A DNA stretch of 41,966 bases, taken from contig JAGVVH010000180.1 of NCBI GenBank assembly GCA_019135895.1, forward strand, positions 1 through 41,966, read 5' to 3'. Every line of letters starts with the position of its first letter. The stretch's first letter is position 1. Source of the stretch: Bacteroidota bacterium. Its GTDB lineage: Bacteria > Bacteroidota > Bacteroidia > Bacteroidales > WCHB1-69. The notes under the pieces are model-generated. The model saw nothing but the letters and a program-made list of their open reading frames with translations, ran no database searches and had not been told where the DNA came from. A program made the position numbers and the translations under genes. Below, one piece after another: positions 27,332-35,588 of this stretch.

Positions 27332-28432
27332 CTATTCTATTCTTTTTAAATAAGAAAAAGAGGAAACTTCAGTACTATCCACTTTAGCAATAATTATAAG
27401 ATCATCCGTGTCTGTTGTATTGGCAATAATATGGGAATAATTTTCCACGGAAGATATTGATTCATTTAATGAACATGTGTATAGTCGGGCTCCTGCAACT
27501 CTATATTTACCCCAATAGTTGTCCTCAATATTATTAAAATCCCATCCACTATTAAAATACCAACTACCATAGGACGTGTGCCCATTTATCTTTACAGAAT
27601 AAAAAGTTGAATCATAAAAATATACTCTGGATTCAATGTTCTGTTCAAAAGAACTGCTGAATTGACTTTCATAAGCAATTGCCTCCCAGGTTGAGTTTGC
27701 AAAAGGAATCGTATTGGTCCATGAAAAGTTGTTGGCAAATGGAAAAAAGACAGCTCCACTTTCATGTACGCTATCCACAACCATTGAGTGTAATCTCATA
27801 ACGCTATCGGCAAGGGTCAGATAACAAACAAAAGCCAATGTATCTCCGGTATTAAATGAAAAATATTGATTGGAAGCCTTGGATTTTGATAATAATTTAG
27901 GAGAAAATGAAGAAGATGTTATGTCAAATAAACTATTATTTTTGGAAGAATAATTAATCATTTTAACAGAAGATCTATAGTGCCCGTTCCACACAGATAA
28001 AAAATAGACTCCGGAATTTCCTGTCTTTACATTGAAAACATAATCACCCTCTTCCAGATTGAGGGTCTTTTCAAAACACTTTGCTCCATATAAATTGAAA
28101 ATAGTAAAAACATAACTTCCGCTTTCATAGGCAACCATATTTATTTTTGTAATATCGCTAAACGGGTTTGGATAGTTTTGTTGCAATTCAAAAGATGATT
28201 TTTCGGACGAAAAATCTTGTATGCCGACATGGAAATTACGTAATATGGTATCAGGATAATACATCGTTATTCTGGCATTGTTCGGAGTAGAACGATTGGT
28301 CACCACGACACAACCAAAAGGAATCGGCTGAAAATTTAACTGAGCTCTCATAACAATCGAAATATTATCTTGTGCTTTGCAAATAGTCATCAACAGTATG
28401 AATGATATAAAAAATGCAACTATCTTTTTCAT
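27332..28432 (-). CDS. Secreted protein with an internal T9SS-type-A-like domain
   Basis: A 366-aa exported protein (MKKIVAFFISFILLMTICKA). Unusually, the domain that resembles a type A sorting domain is near the N terminus (about residues 80-165: LQQNYPNPFSDITKINM, GSYVFTIFNLYG, GVYFLSVWNG), not at the C terminus. About 200 residues of beta-rich sequence follow, ending SSFSYLKRIE. If the domain were cleaved as a sorting signal, the rest would be lost, so here it more likely serves as a structural beta-sandwich. Start at the ATG complementary to 28430-28432. It leads a run with the 27114 and 26162 genes and has a -7-like TATCTTTA upstream (28498-28505). Confidence 0.72.
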   Translation of the reverse strand: MKKIVAFFISFILLMTICKAQDNISIVMRAQLNFQPIPFGCVVVTNRSTPNNARITMYYPDTILRNFHVGIQDFSSEKSSFELQQNYPNPFSDITKINMVAYESGSYVFTIFNLYGAKCFEKTLNLEEGDYVFNVKTGNSGVYFLSVWNGHYRSSVKMINYSSKNNSLFDITSSSFSPKLLSKSKASNQYFSFNTGDTLAFVCYLTLADSVMRLHSMVVDSVHESGAVFFPFANNFSWTNTIPFANSTWEAIAYESQFSSSFEQNIESRVYFYDSTFYSVKINGHTSYGSWYFNSGWDFNNIEDNYWGKYRVAGARLYTCSLNESISSVENYSHIIANTTDTDDLIIIAKVDSTEVSSFSYLKRIE

Positions 28433-28499
28433 AAGCAAGTATTTAAAAATTTTACAATCTATTCTATTTCTGTAAAAACAGAAAATCTTTTTCGGCGTA
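28430..28499 (-). repeat. Duplicated leader, copy 2, with small stem-loop
   Basis: Matches 25967-26036. It contains TTTCTGT (28467-28473) and ACAGAAA (28478-28484) separated by four bases, a 7-bp hairpin in the untranslated leader; in copy 1 one stem base is changed. Confidence 0.7.
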
Positions 28500-28505
28500 A
28501 AGATA
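28498..28505 (-). promoter_or_regulatory. -7-like element of the 28432 gene (minus strand)
   Basis: Reads TATCTTTA on the minus strand, one base from TAnnTTTG, about 66 nt before the start codon. Weak but correctly placed. Confidence 0.35.
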
Positions 28506-28618
28506 ATAAAAAATAATATCCTCAGTCATATGTAAAAATTTTAGGAACAAATTAGAAATGAGCACTATGGTTGTATGAAAAAGAGAATTTGTCAATTTAG
28601 TACGTTTCCTTTATTTAG

Positions 28619-28835
28619 TCAACTCGTTCTCTTCTTTAAGCTAATTTTTTTCTTTAAAGAGATGTCGGTCAAATCTTTTTTAAGGAATGTTTCGGGAGTT
28701 TCCGTTCCTTCGCTTGAGGGGGAGACGCATGGTGCCAAATTCGCCGAGCTGTAAAAAGAAACCGTCTTTGAGCAAAGCTGCCAATTCATCCACAAAATTG
28801 CCTTTCCCGGAGGTGTTATTTTGATATAATTTTAA
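28619..28835 (-). pseudogene. Decayed HU-like DNA-binding protein gene
   Basis: On the minus strand, 28835 downward encodes LKLYQNNTSGKGNFVDELA then LQLGEFGTMRLPL; a one-base shift in a C5 tract (G5 at 28718-28722 on +) gives SSEGTETPETFLKKDLTDIS and a stop at 28619-28621. Order and wording match the Bacteroidota HU-like family: an N-terminal KxKLYQN strand, a GxFGxxRL core and an SSEG...ET tail. The central 30-40 residues are missing, there is no start codon (an in-frame TAG lies just upstream) and the frame is broken, so it is not functional. Confidence 0.6.
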
Positions 28836-28850
28836 CTATTCAAATTGCGC

Positions 28851-28982
28851 ACGTGCGGAATAAAATTTCTTGACGTCAAGAAATTTTATTGTGGACGTCC
28901 AGAAATATTTTTCTTCACGTCAAGAAATTTTACCGGTGACGTTCGGAAATTTTGTTGGTGACGTGCGTAGTTTTATTTTCTC
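28851..28982. repeat. Six tandem 22-bp imperfect repeats
   Basis: Units begin at 28851, 28873, 28895, 28917, 28939 and 28961, each starting ACGT and most carrying a core like ACGTCAAGAAATTTT. The period is exactly 22 bp through all six, with base changes but no indels. A period of two helical turns puts all units on one face of DNA. They lie between the decayed HU-like gene and the PfkB kinase gene. Function unknown. Confidence 0.8.
28859..28890. repeat. 32-bp perfect palindrome
   Basis: A gapless palindrome centred between 28874 and 28875 with the core TTGACGTCAA, spanning the junction of the first two 22-bp units. It can form a cruciform or a strong hairpin in RNA. Confidence 0.85.
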
Positions 28983-29219
28983 TTTTTCGTAATATTTTTC
29001 ATTGCAATTTGGGATTAATAGGATTTGGGAACCTGATAGTATCCGGAAATTTATTCCCGGAGAGTGTCATTTTGGTGTATTTCAAATCTTATGGCTGATA
29101 AAATATAAGAAAGTTAGGTCACCCAGAAATTGAGATGTATCCTCTCGGCAAAGCATAACGAATGGATGTACTCCAAATAATAAAACTAAATAATTGGAAT
29201 GATTTTCACTAATAAATGG
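28983..29219. other. Gene-free stretch between repeats and kinase promoter
   Basis: About 240 nt of AT-rich sequence with no open frame that looks coding and no repeat beyond the array. It ends at the kinase promoter. Confidence 0.5.
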
Positions 29220-29227
29220 TATTTTTG
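29220..29227 (+). promoter_or_regulatory. Promoter of the PfkB kinase gene
   Basis: TATTTTTG (-7) with TTG at 29194-29196 (-33), 23 nt apart. It lies between an in-frame start at 29216 and the ATG at 29249 and so supports 29249. Confidence 0.6.
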
Positions 29228-29248
29228 CACCCATTAAAAAAACGAATT

Positions 29249-30217
29249 ATGAGTAAGATATTGGGAATTGGAAATGCTTTGGTAGATGTGATTGTATCTC
29301 TGGATAATGAAGATCTCTTTGAGCAGTTTAATTTGAAAAAAGGGGGCATGGAAATGATTGATGCCGAGACAAAAAGAGCATTGCACGAGGTTATTAAGGT
29401 GATGAAAAGAACACTTGCCTCCGGAGGCTCTACCTCGAACACAATCCATGGCCTTGCACATTTGGGCGCACAGACCGGCTATATTGGCAAAGTTAGCAAT
29501 GATGATGCCGGCAAGTTTTTTAAAGAAGATATGGAAAGAAATCATATTACGCCCCACTTGCTTGATTCTGAAATTGATACAGGAATTGCTACTACGTTAA
29601 TGACAGCAGATGCCGAGAGAACATTTGCCACCTATCTTGGGGCAGCAGCTACTATGGAAGCGGACGAGATCAATGAGGAGATATTTAAAAACTATGATTA
29701 TATCCATGTGGAAGGATATCTTATTTTTAACAGAGGGCTTATTGAAAGAGTTTGCAAATTGGCAAAAAAATGCGGATTAAAGATATCCATGGACATGGCA
29801 AGCTATAATTTGGTGGAGCAAAACAGAGCATTTATTGATTCTCTTCTTGCAAACTATGTTGACATTATTTTTGCCAATGAAGAGGAAGCCAAAGCATTTA
29901 CCGGAAAAGAGGAATATGAGGCATTGGAGATATTGTCTCAATATTGTGAAACAGCCGTTGTAAAGTTAGGACACAGAGGTTCATTGGCAAAGATAAACGG
30001 AAAAGTATCGGTCATTCCTGCAGTCAAAGCCAATTGCATTGATACCAATGGAGCCGGAGATATTTATGCTTCGGGTTTCTTATATGGTTTGATGAATGGA
30101 TATTCTGCCGAAAAAGCAGGAGCACTTGCCTCAAAATTATCTGCAGAATTAGTAGAAACAGTAGGGGCGAAACTTAGTGATAAGCAATGGAGTAAAATAT
30201 TATCCGAGGTCTTTTAA
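29249..30217 (+). CDS. PfkB family carbohydrate/nucleoside kinase (adenosine kinase-like)
   Basis: A 322-aa ribokinase-fold kinase. It starts MSKILGIGNALVDVIVSL, typical of the adenosine/sugar kinase branch. The substrate-binding GGSTSNTIHGLAHLG, the lid-region GIATTLMTADAERTFATYLG, and the C-terminal PfkB signature DTNGAGDIYASGFLYG, with the catalytic Asp of GAGD, are all present. It phosphorylates a sugar or nucleoside with ATP; related Bacteroidota proteins are usually annotated as adenosine kinase, but sequence alone does not fix the substrate. The 3' end overlaps the convergent cinA gene by 18 bp. Confidence 0.88.
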   Translation: MSKILGIGNALVDVIVSLDNEDLFEQFNLKKGGMEMIDAETKRALHEVIKVMKRTLASGGSTSNTIHGLAHLGAQTGYIGKVSNDDAGKFFKEDMERNHITPHLLDSEIDTGIATTLMTADAERTFATYLGAAATMEADEINEEIFKNYDYIHVEGYLIFNRGLIERVCKLAKKCGLKISMDMASYNLVEQNRAFIDSLLANYVDIIFANEEEAKAFTGKEEYEALEILSQYCETAVVKLGHRGSLAKINGKVSVIPAVKANCIDTNGAGDIYASGFLYGLMNGYSAEKAGALASKLSAELVETVGAKLSDKQWSKILSEVF

Positions 30218-31450
30218 CAATTCCAGTCTCAACATATTGAGGGCGGCAACAGCAGCTCTTTCAATAACCCGTTCTCTTCCGCCAATACCGGCAAAATGAA
30301 ATTCTTTACTTGTAATTCGGGTGGTGGTGGCAACCGCAATCCAGACGGTGCCGACCGGTTTTTCGGCTGTTCCTCCTCCCGGACCTGCAATTCCTGAAAC
30401 AGCAACAGCATAGTCCACATCAAGCAAATCCATGGTATTGACAGCCATGTCACAAACCACCTGTTCGCTGACAGCTCCAAATTTTTTCAAATTCAATTCC
30501 CTGACATTTAAAATCTCTCTTTTGATTTCATTTGAATAGCTGACAATAGAACCTTTAAAGAAATCGGAACAACCCGGGACGGAAGTGATGAGGTGGGAGA
30601 GATATCCTCCGGTGCAACTTTCTGCAAAAGCAAGTTTCTTTTTCAACTTATGCATCAATCCGGCAACAACCTCTTCGGGTTGGTTGTCTTCAAAAGACCA
30701 AATATAATCTCCGGCAATTATTTCGAGCTTTCTGATTTCATTTTCCATTTCTGCTTCCAGCAAGTTCTTGTCGGAGCTTTTTCCTGTCAACCTGAGTCTT
30801 ACAATTCCGGGACGTGGAAGATAAGCTAATTTAATATATTTTGGAAGTTCAAGTTCCCAGGATTCAATGAGGTCAGAGAGGTCACTTTCTCCAATTCCGG
30901 TCATTTGAACAGTTTTGCAGATAATGGAAATGCCGGAATTAAGCGCATTGTTTAGTCTTGGAAGAGCCTCGTTAAGCAACATATCTTTCATCTCAAAAGG
31001 AACTCCGGGCATTGAAATCAGAATTTTTCCCTCTTGCTCTATCCACAATCCCGGGGCAGTTCCGTTTAGGTTGGACAATGGTATGGCAATTTCGGGAATA
31101 AAAGCCTGTTGTTTGTTTATATCGCTGATGGGAATATGACGGAATTCAAATGCTTTTGTGATAAAATCCAGTGTCGGCTGATGCAATACCAAAGAGGTTT
31201 TAAAATAATCACAAATCACCTTCTTGGTGATATCATCCTTCGTGGGTCCTAATCCACCGGTAAGAATCAAAACATTTGTCTTTTGAAAACTTTCCGTGAT
31301 GGTTTGCTTAATCTGTTCTTCATTGTCGCCAATGGTGAAACCCTCTTCAATTTCGAAACCGGAAGCAGTCAAATGTTCGCCCATAAAAGCCGCATTGGTA
31401 TTAACCACCTGTCCGATGAGAAGTTCATCTCCAATATTTATGATAATCAT
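30200..31450 (-). CDS. cinA: CinA family protein (NMN deamidase / ADP-ribose pyrophosphatase type)
   Basis: A 416-aa two-domain protein. The N-terminal MoCF-like domain (residues 1-170) shows INIGDELLIGQVVNTN, ILTGGLGPTKDDITK and ISMPGVPFEMKDM. The C-terminal PncC-like deamidase domain (from about 250) shows FAESCTGGYLSHLITSVPG, FFKGSIVSYSNEIK, AVSGIAGPGGGT and KPVGTVWIAV. Full-length CinA proteins are about 410-420 aa, so this is intact. The C-terminal domain converts NMN to nicotinate mononucleotide in pyridine-nucleotide salvage. It converges on the PfkB kinase with an 18-bp overlap of the two coding ends, and has its own promoter at 31474-31481. Confidence 0.94.
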   Translation of the reverse strand: MIIINIGDELLIGQVVNTNAAFMGEHLTASGFEIEEGFTIGDNEEQIKQTITESFQKTNVLILTGGLGPTKDDITKKVICDYFKTSLVLHQPTLDFITKAFEFRHIPISDINKQQAFIPEIAIPLSNLNGTAPGLWIEQEGKILISMPGVPFEMKDMLLNEALPRLNNALNSGISIICKTVQMTGIGESDLSDLIESWELELPKYIKLAYLPRPGIVRLRLTGKSSDKNLLEAEMENEIRKLEIIAGDYIWSFEDNQPEEVVAGLMHKLKKKLAFAESCTGGYLSHLITSVPGCSDFFKGSIVSYSNEIKREILNVRELNLKKFGAVSEQVVCDMAVNTMDLLDVDYAVAVSGIAGPGGGTAEKPVGTVWIAVATTTRITSKEFHFAGIGGRERVIERAAVAALNMLRLELLKDLG

Positions 31451-31473
31451 AGCTATCTCTTTTTTTTAATTTG

Positions 31474-31481
31474 CAAAAGTA
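31474..31481 (-). promoter_or_regulatory. -7 element of cinA (minus strand)
   Basis: Reads TACTTTTG on the minus strand, 23 nt before the cinA start; matches TAnnTTTG. No clear -33. Confidence 0.5.
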
Positions 31482-31576
31482 AGGAATTATTAGATGATTA
31501 AAATAATAAAATTGTTTGTCCGTTTAGGAAATAATTAAGAACTAATAAAACTCCTTTGCTACTAAAATGAATACTC

Positions 31577-32608
31577 ATGAAAAAACTCTTACTGCTTTTA
31601 CTCTTCTTTCCGCAAGCAATTTTTTCTCAGACCGATAGCTTGCAACTGCTGATGGCTTTTTATAATGTGGAAAACCTCTTCGATCCTGAAGATGACTCAC
31701 TTACAAATGATGACGATTTCACTCCAGACGGTTTTAACCACTGGACCTATTACAAGTACACAAAAAAAGTAAACAATATTGCCAAAGTTTTTTTGGCGAT
31801 GGACCCAGATTCGCCCCCTGCCATTATCGGGATGGCTGAAATAGAAAACAGCAAGGTTCTCAGACAATTCTGTTATCGTTCCCCACTGGCTAAATATGGT
31901 TATCGGTATGTTCATTATGATTCCCCGGATGTACGGGGCGTTGATGTTGCATTACTTTATCTTCCCGAGCGGGTAAAAATTAAATATAGTGAGCCCGTCA
32001 GGGTAGTGTTTCCATTTGAACCAAATACCAAAAACCGGGATATTCTATATGTTGTTGCCCAATTTTCCAACGGCGACTCGCTGCATATATTTATAAATCA
32101 CTGGACTTCACGTTACGGAGGCTACGCGCCTACCGTTAGAAAACGCAAATACTATGCAGAACTCTTGCGTCATAAAACGGATTCCATTCTCAATATCTGT
32201 CCCATTTCCAATATATTGATTATGGGAGATTTTAATGATTATCCCACCGATGAAAGTCTTGCAGAGATATTGTCGGCAGCAAATCCTGCGGATAGCTCAT
32301 CTGATAGCAAATTATACAATTTAATGTTGCCGATAGCGGAAAAAAATAATATTGGAAGCCACAAACACGAAGATTTCTGGGGTTGTTTGGATCAGATTAT
32401 GGTGTCAAAATCGCTGCTGAATAAGAGCAATTCCATTAAAATTAAAGATGGAGAAGCCGTTGTCTTTATGGAAGATTTTATGATTGAGCCGGATGAAAAA
32501 TACGGAGGATACAAAACTTTCCGAACATTCTTAGGGCCAAGATATATGGGTGGTTTTGCCGACCACTTGCCGGTAATTGTCAGAATTACGCTATCGGATG
32601 TCGAGTGA
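31577..32608 (+). CDS. Secreted endonuclease/exonuclease/phosphatase family protein
   Basis: A 343-aa exported protein: signal peptide MKKLLLLLLFFPQAIFS, then an endonuclease/exonuclease/phosphatase fold with AFYNVENLFDPEDD (first metal region), IIGMAEIEN (Glu metal ligand), INHWTSRYGG, LIMGDFNDYPTDE (catalytic Asp and Asn) and a final FADHLPVIV (Asp-His pair). All catalytic blocks are present. The family acts on DNA, phosphoinositides or other phosphodiesters; the exported location suggests extracellular or periplasmic phosphodiester breakdown, perhaps for phosphate or nucleotide scavenging, which is inference. The last 18 bp overlap the convergent GT2 gene. Confidence 0.87.
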   Translation: MKKLLLLLLFFPQAIFSQTDSLQLLMAFYNVENLFDPEDDSLTNDDDFTPDGFNHWTYYKYTKKVNNIAKVFLAMDPDSPPAIIGMAEIENSKVLRQFCYRSPLAKYGYRYVHYDSPDVRGVDVALLYLPERVKIKYSEPVRVVFPFEPNTKNRDILYVVAQFSNGDSLHIFINHWTSRYGGYAPTVRKRKYYAELLRHKTDSILNICPISNILIMGDFNDYPTDESLAEILSAANPADSSSDSKLYNLMLPIAEKNNIGSHKHEDFWGCLDQIMVSKSLLNKSNSIKIKDGEAVVFMEDFMIEPDEKYGGYKTFRTFLGPRYMGGFADHLPVIVRITLSDVE

Positions 32609-33799
32609 ACGCTGTTTCATCTCTTCTTCCCATAAAATATTCCTAAGCTCATCTAATTGTGAAGTGCTAAGATTATTTAATGGAAAATCAGGGTTTAAAA
32701 AGGGAGGAATTTTATCCGGACAGAAAATGGTCAAATTGTCAAACAACGCTTTTTCTTCAGAAAAGGGGCGGTTTTTCTCTTCTTGTTTTAGGAATTGCAG
32801 CAATCTCAAGCCGTCGGCTTTTTCGTGGAAAGCTCTTTCAAATCTAAAAAACTCTTTGAAATTAATACGCAATGGCTGCCAAAGATTTTTATCATTGAAT
32901 TGTTGCTGTAGAAAGAGTGTGAAAGGAGTATCGATATCCTCCTTCCAGAGAGATACTAACATATTATAAACCTTTTCCACTTCATCAAAATGTGAATGAT
33001 GGTAAAGAGGATAGCTTTCCCAGTTTCCTTCATCTCCTTTAATCATTGCCGGACCGGTGCCAAAAAAGACTCTTGAGGAAAATCGGGCTGCCGGAAAGAC
33101 AGATTCACAGTTCCAATTGTTGATGGGAGTCATCTTCCGTAGTTTTTGGAGCAGATAAAAATCTTCTCCGCTTTTCATCGGAGTAATGCCGCCAATTTTC
33201 TGTAATGCCCAAACTTTTATTGCCAGAGCAGAGCCAATGGCGGTGAAAGCAAAAGGGCTATGGATGCGATACAGGTTTAACAACCAATTTCTCAGATAGA
33301 GCTCATAGCGCAAAATTGCCTTGTTGGCACGTTCATCCTCGGTGAGTTTATGATAATAAGGCACTGAAATCACCGGAAGAGAATCCTTGAGGGCAAAATT
33401 GTCCCCCAGTGACTGAAAATAATTTTCATTGAACAGAGTATCGGCATCCAGGCTGACGAGAATATCTTCAGGATTGGCAATCTGCAAAATATGATCAAAG
33501 AGGGTTTTCCTTGCCCATCCCACGCCCGATTTTTTACCTTTCCATCCTTTTCCCATAGAGGAATAATCCAGTATATTAACAGGAAATTCGCTATAATCTT
33601 GAAGCAAAGACAAGGTCTTTTGATTATCAAGGCAAACGGGGAGTTTATCCTCTTGTTGCCACCAACAGTCGGGTTGGTTTACACATATAAAAACTGAAAA
33701 AGGATAGTCGGTTTGTTGTTTAGCAATTGCTTTTAGCGTGGCAGGCAGAAAATCCGCCTCTTGCATGGAAGGAATGGCGATATAAAGATGAGGTTTCAT
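32591..33799 (-). CDS. GT2 family glycosyltransferase
   Basis: A 402-aa GT-A fold protein beginning MKPHLYIAIPSMQEADFLPA (UDP-sugar-binding strand of GT2) with LVSLDADTLFNENYF as the DxD metal site and an acceptor-side segment GGITPMKSGEDFYLLQKL holding the acidic catalytic base. The C-terminal 120 residues are helical and charged. No membrane segments are evident, so it is cytoplasmic or peripheral. It starts 3 nt after the chagasin-like lipoprotein gene, so it lies in a run with that gene and the serine hydrolase. The sugar and acceptor are unknown. Its stop region overlaps the end of the convergent phosphatase-family gene by 18 bp. Confidence 0.82.
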   Translation of the reverse strand: MKPHLYIAIPSMQEADFLPATLKAIAKQQTDYPFSVFICVNQPDCWWQQEDKLPVCLDNQKTLSLLQDYSEFPVNILDYSSMGKGWKGKKSGVGWARKTLFDHILQIANPEDILVSLDADTLFNENYFQSLGDNFALKDSLPVISVPYYHKLTEDERANKAILRYELYLRNWLLNLYRIHSPFAFTAIGSALAIKVWALQKIGGITPMKSGEDFYLLQKLRKMTPINNWNCESVFPAARFSSRVFFGTGPAMIKGDEGNWESYPLYHHSHFDEVEKVYNMLVSLWKEDIDTPFTLFLQQQFNDKNLWQPLRINFKEFFRFERAFHEKADGLRLLQFLKQEEKNRPFSEEKALFDNLTIFCPDKIPPFLNPDFPLNNLSTSQLDELRNILWEEEMKQRSLDIR

Positions 33800-33802
33800 C
33801 TC

Positions 33803-34192
33803 CTATTTCACTTTCACTATAACATTTCTTGTTTTGATGGTAGAATTTGGCTGGAAGAGCCTGCAATATTCAAACTGCAAAGTATCCAACCCTTTGTTAA
33901 TCCCCTGGAAAGCCCAGTAGCGGTTGACTGAAGCCCCGACCACTCCGGCAGGTGCATTATTTACAAATCTGTTCCCCACAGAGTCCACTACGTTGACCGA
34001 TTTTTTATTGCTCCAAACCCAAGAATAACCGGTTGAGGCATTTGTAACAAACTTAATTTCAAAAGTTTGTCCTTTATTAATTTCAAATAAATCAGATTCA
34101 GGATCAGTTTGCGCAATATTATAATTGCTTTTACAACCCGATACGATCAGGACCAATCCCAATAAAATCAATAAGCTTATTTTACGCATCAT
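33803..34192 (-). CDS. Chagasin-like (I42) cysteine protease inhibitor lipoprotein
   Basis: A 129-aa lipoprotein with lipobox IVSGC (Cys20). The mature domain resembles inhibitor family I42: loop 1 NASTGYSW (51-58, canonical NPTTGY), the Gly-rich middle loop APAGVVGAS (80-88) and the third loop NRYWAF (90-95, canonical RPW or RxW). The domain length of about 105 residues fits. I42 proteins block papain-like cysteine proteases, and bacterial ones may protect against host, prey or self proteases. It lies 23 nt after the serine hydrolase gene and 3 nt before the GT2 gene. The fold match is good; inhibitory activity is inferred. Confidence 0.72.
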   Translation of the reverse strand: MMRKISLLILLGLVLIVSGCKSNYNIAQTDPESDLFEINKGQTFEIKFVTNASTGYSWVWSNKKSVNVVDSVGNRFVNNAPAGVVGASVNRYWAFQGINKGLDTLQFEYCRLFQPNSTIKTRNVIVKVK

Positions 34193-34215
34193 TTTAACTT
34201 TTATAATAATACTTT

Positions 34216-35424
34216 TTATGCTCCTTCCAGAATATGCATAATTTCATCACTTTGACCAAGATGAGCACTATTACGAAAATTGCTCAAAAAAATAATTACA
34301 ATATTCTCTTCCGGTTGATAGACCATCACATTTTGGAATCCGCGCCATAAGCCGCCGTGGTAAATCAATTTGCCGAATGCAGGATTCTCTTCCACCCTAA
34401 ATCCATAGCCATACATCTCTTTAGCAATTCCTCTTCCTTTTATATAATTCTCTTTTGAAATGGCTTTTTCCAGAAGTTCCTCGGAGATAATAATTTTGTC
34501 ATCAAAAAAAGCTTTCTTCCACTTCATCAACTCTTCCGGAGTGGAATAGACCCCTTTGTCTCCCAAAGTACCATCCATAAAAAACTGTTTCAATTCCTCT
34601 TTGGTTCTAAGATGTCCGACGGCAATACTCAAATACTTCCTTTGGTCAAGTTGGGTAACAAAAAAAGTCTTTGTCATACCCGCAGGCAGAAAAATATTAC
34701 GCCGTACATACTCTTCAAATTTTTTACCTGTAACCTTCTCTATGATGGCCGCCAATAAGGCATAATTGGTATTTGTATATTCATATTTTTTCGCCGGAGT
34801 AAACTGTATTTCCGGCTGTTGTTCAGCCAGCACCTCAACGAGCATCTGATTAGTCAATAAGACTGTCGTATCAAAATAATCAAATGGAAACTCAAAATAC
34901 TCAGGTAATCCGGAGGTATGTGCCAGCATCTGATGAATGGTAATGTTCTGATAGGGCAATTCGGGATAGAATTTTCGAAGAGTATCGGTAAGTTTTATTT
35001 TCTTGTCATCCACTAACTTTAGAATAGCGGCTGCCGTAAATTGCTTGGAAAGTGAAGCCAGTTCATAAAAGGTATTATCCTGTAATTTATTAATAGCTCT
35101 TTTTTTGGCATTTCGAAGTTCATTATTGGTCCACTCTTCATATCCTTTTTTATTCTCATATAATCTGATTGTTCCAACTGTCCTTCTGATAATTACGCTG
35201 TCATTTCTTGCAATCAAAAGAGTCCCGTTCAGTTTTTCACAGATATTATCTATTAATAAATTCAACTCTCCTAATTTATAGGTATCATTAACTTCTTCAA
35301 AAATAGAATCGATCTCTTCAACAGAGATATCCGATAATAATTTAGGGGGTATTTTTGCGGGGATTTTTTGCGCAAAAGCTACCATAGTCAACAATAATAT
35401 AAAACAGGTGAGCCTATACTTCAT
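34216..35424 (-). CDS. Secreted serine hydrolase, class C beta-lactamase fold
   Basis: A 402-aa exported protein with a signal peptide (MKYRLTCFILLLTMVAFA). The penicillin-binding/esterase active site is complete: SLSK (Ser124-Lys127, SxxK), YTN (216-218, YxN) and HGG in IYHGGLWRG near residue 375 (KTG-equivalent). The intervening sequence LAHTSGLPEYF is typical of family XII beta-lactamase-related esterases and peptidases. Such proteins cleave D-amino-acid peptides or esters rather than acting as true beta-lactamases; no specific substrate can be named. It leads a run with the chagasin-like and GT2 genes and has a -7 element at 35442-35449. Confidence 0.88.
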   Translation of the reverse strand: MKYRLTCFILLLTMVAFAQKIPAKIPPKLLSDISVEEIDSIFEEVNDTYKLGELNLLIDNICEKLNGTLLIARNDSVIIRRTVGTIRLYENKKGYEEWTNNELRNAKKRAINKLQDNTFYELASLSKQFTAAAILKLVDDKKIKLTDTLRKFYPELPYQNITIHQMLAHTSGLPEYFEFPFDYFDTTVLLTNQMLVEVLAEQQPEIQFTPAKKYEYTNTNYALLAAIIEKVTGKKFEEYVRRNIFLPAGMTKTFFVTQLDQRKYLSIAVGHLRTKEELKQFFMDGTLGDKGVYSTPEELMKWKKAFFDDKIIISEELLEKAISKENYIKGRGIAKEMYGYGFRVEENPAFGKLIYHGGLWRGFQNVMVYQPEENIVIIFLSNFRNSAHLGQSDEIMHILEGA

Positions 35425-35441
35425 TTACAAAAATTAATGCG

Positions 35442-35449
35442 CAAAGGTA
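35442..35449 (-). promoter_or_regulatory. -7 element of the serine hydrolase gene (minus strand)
   Basis: Reads TACCTTTG on the minus strand, 17 nt before the start codon; matches TAnnTTTG. It marks a new transcript after the end of the arsenic operon. Confidence 0.55.
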
Positions 35450-35588
35450 CTACTTTTTATCATTGTTCTAATAAGTTATCATAATAATTAATAATTCCAA
35501 AGAGTGGACTTTTTTCTATTTCCATATTCACATACAGAAGTTTAGTAAAGCCCAATATATCAAAGAAGCATATTTATGAACTCTATAA

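Noticed and set aside
28851..28982. CRISPR array at the 22-bp repeats
   Set aside because: Units are directly adjacent and imperfect with no unique spacers, and no cas gene is nearby.
34216..35424. True antibiotic-resistance beta-lactamase
   Set aside because: Class C fold motifs are present but the sequence resembles general esterase/peptidase relatives; the sequence gives no support for resistance.
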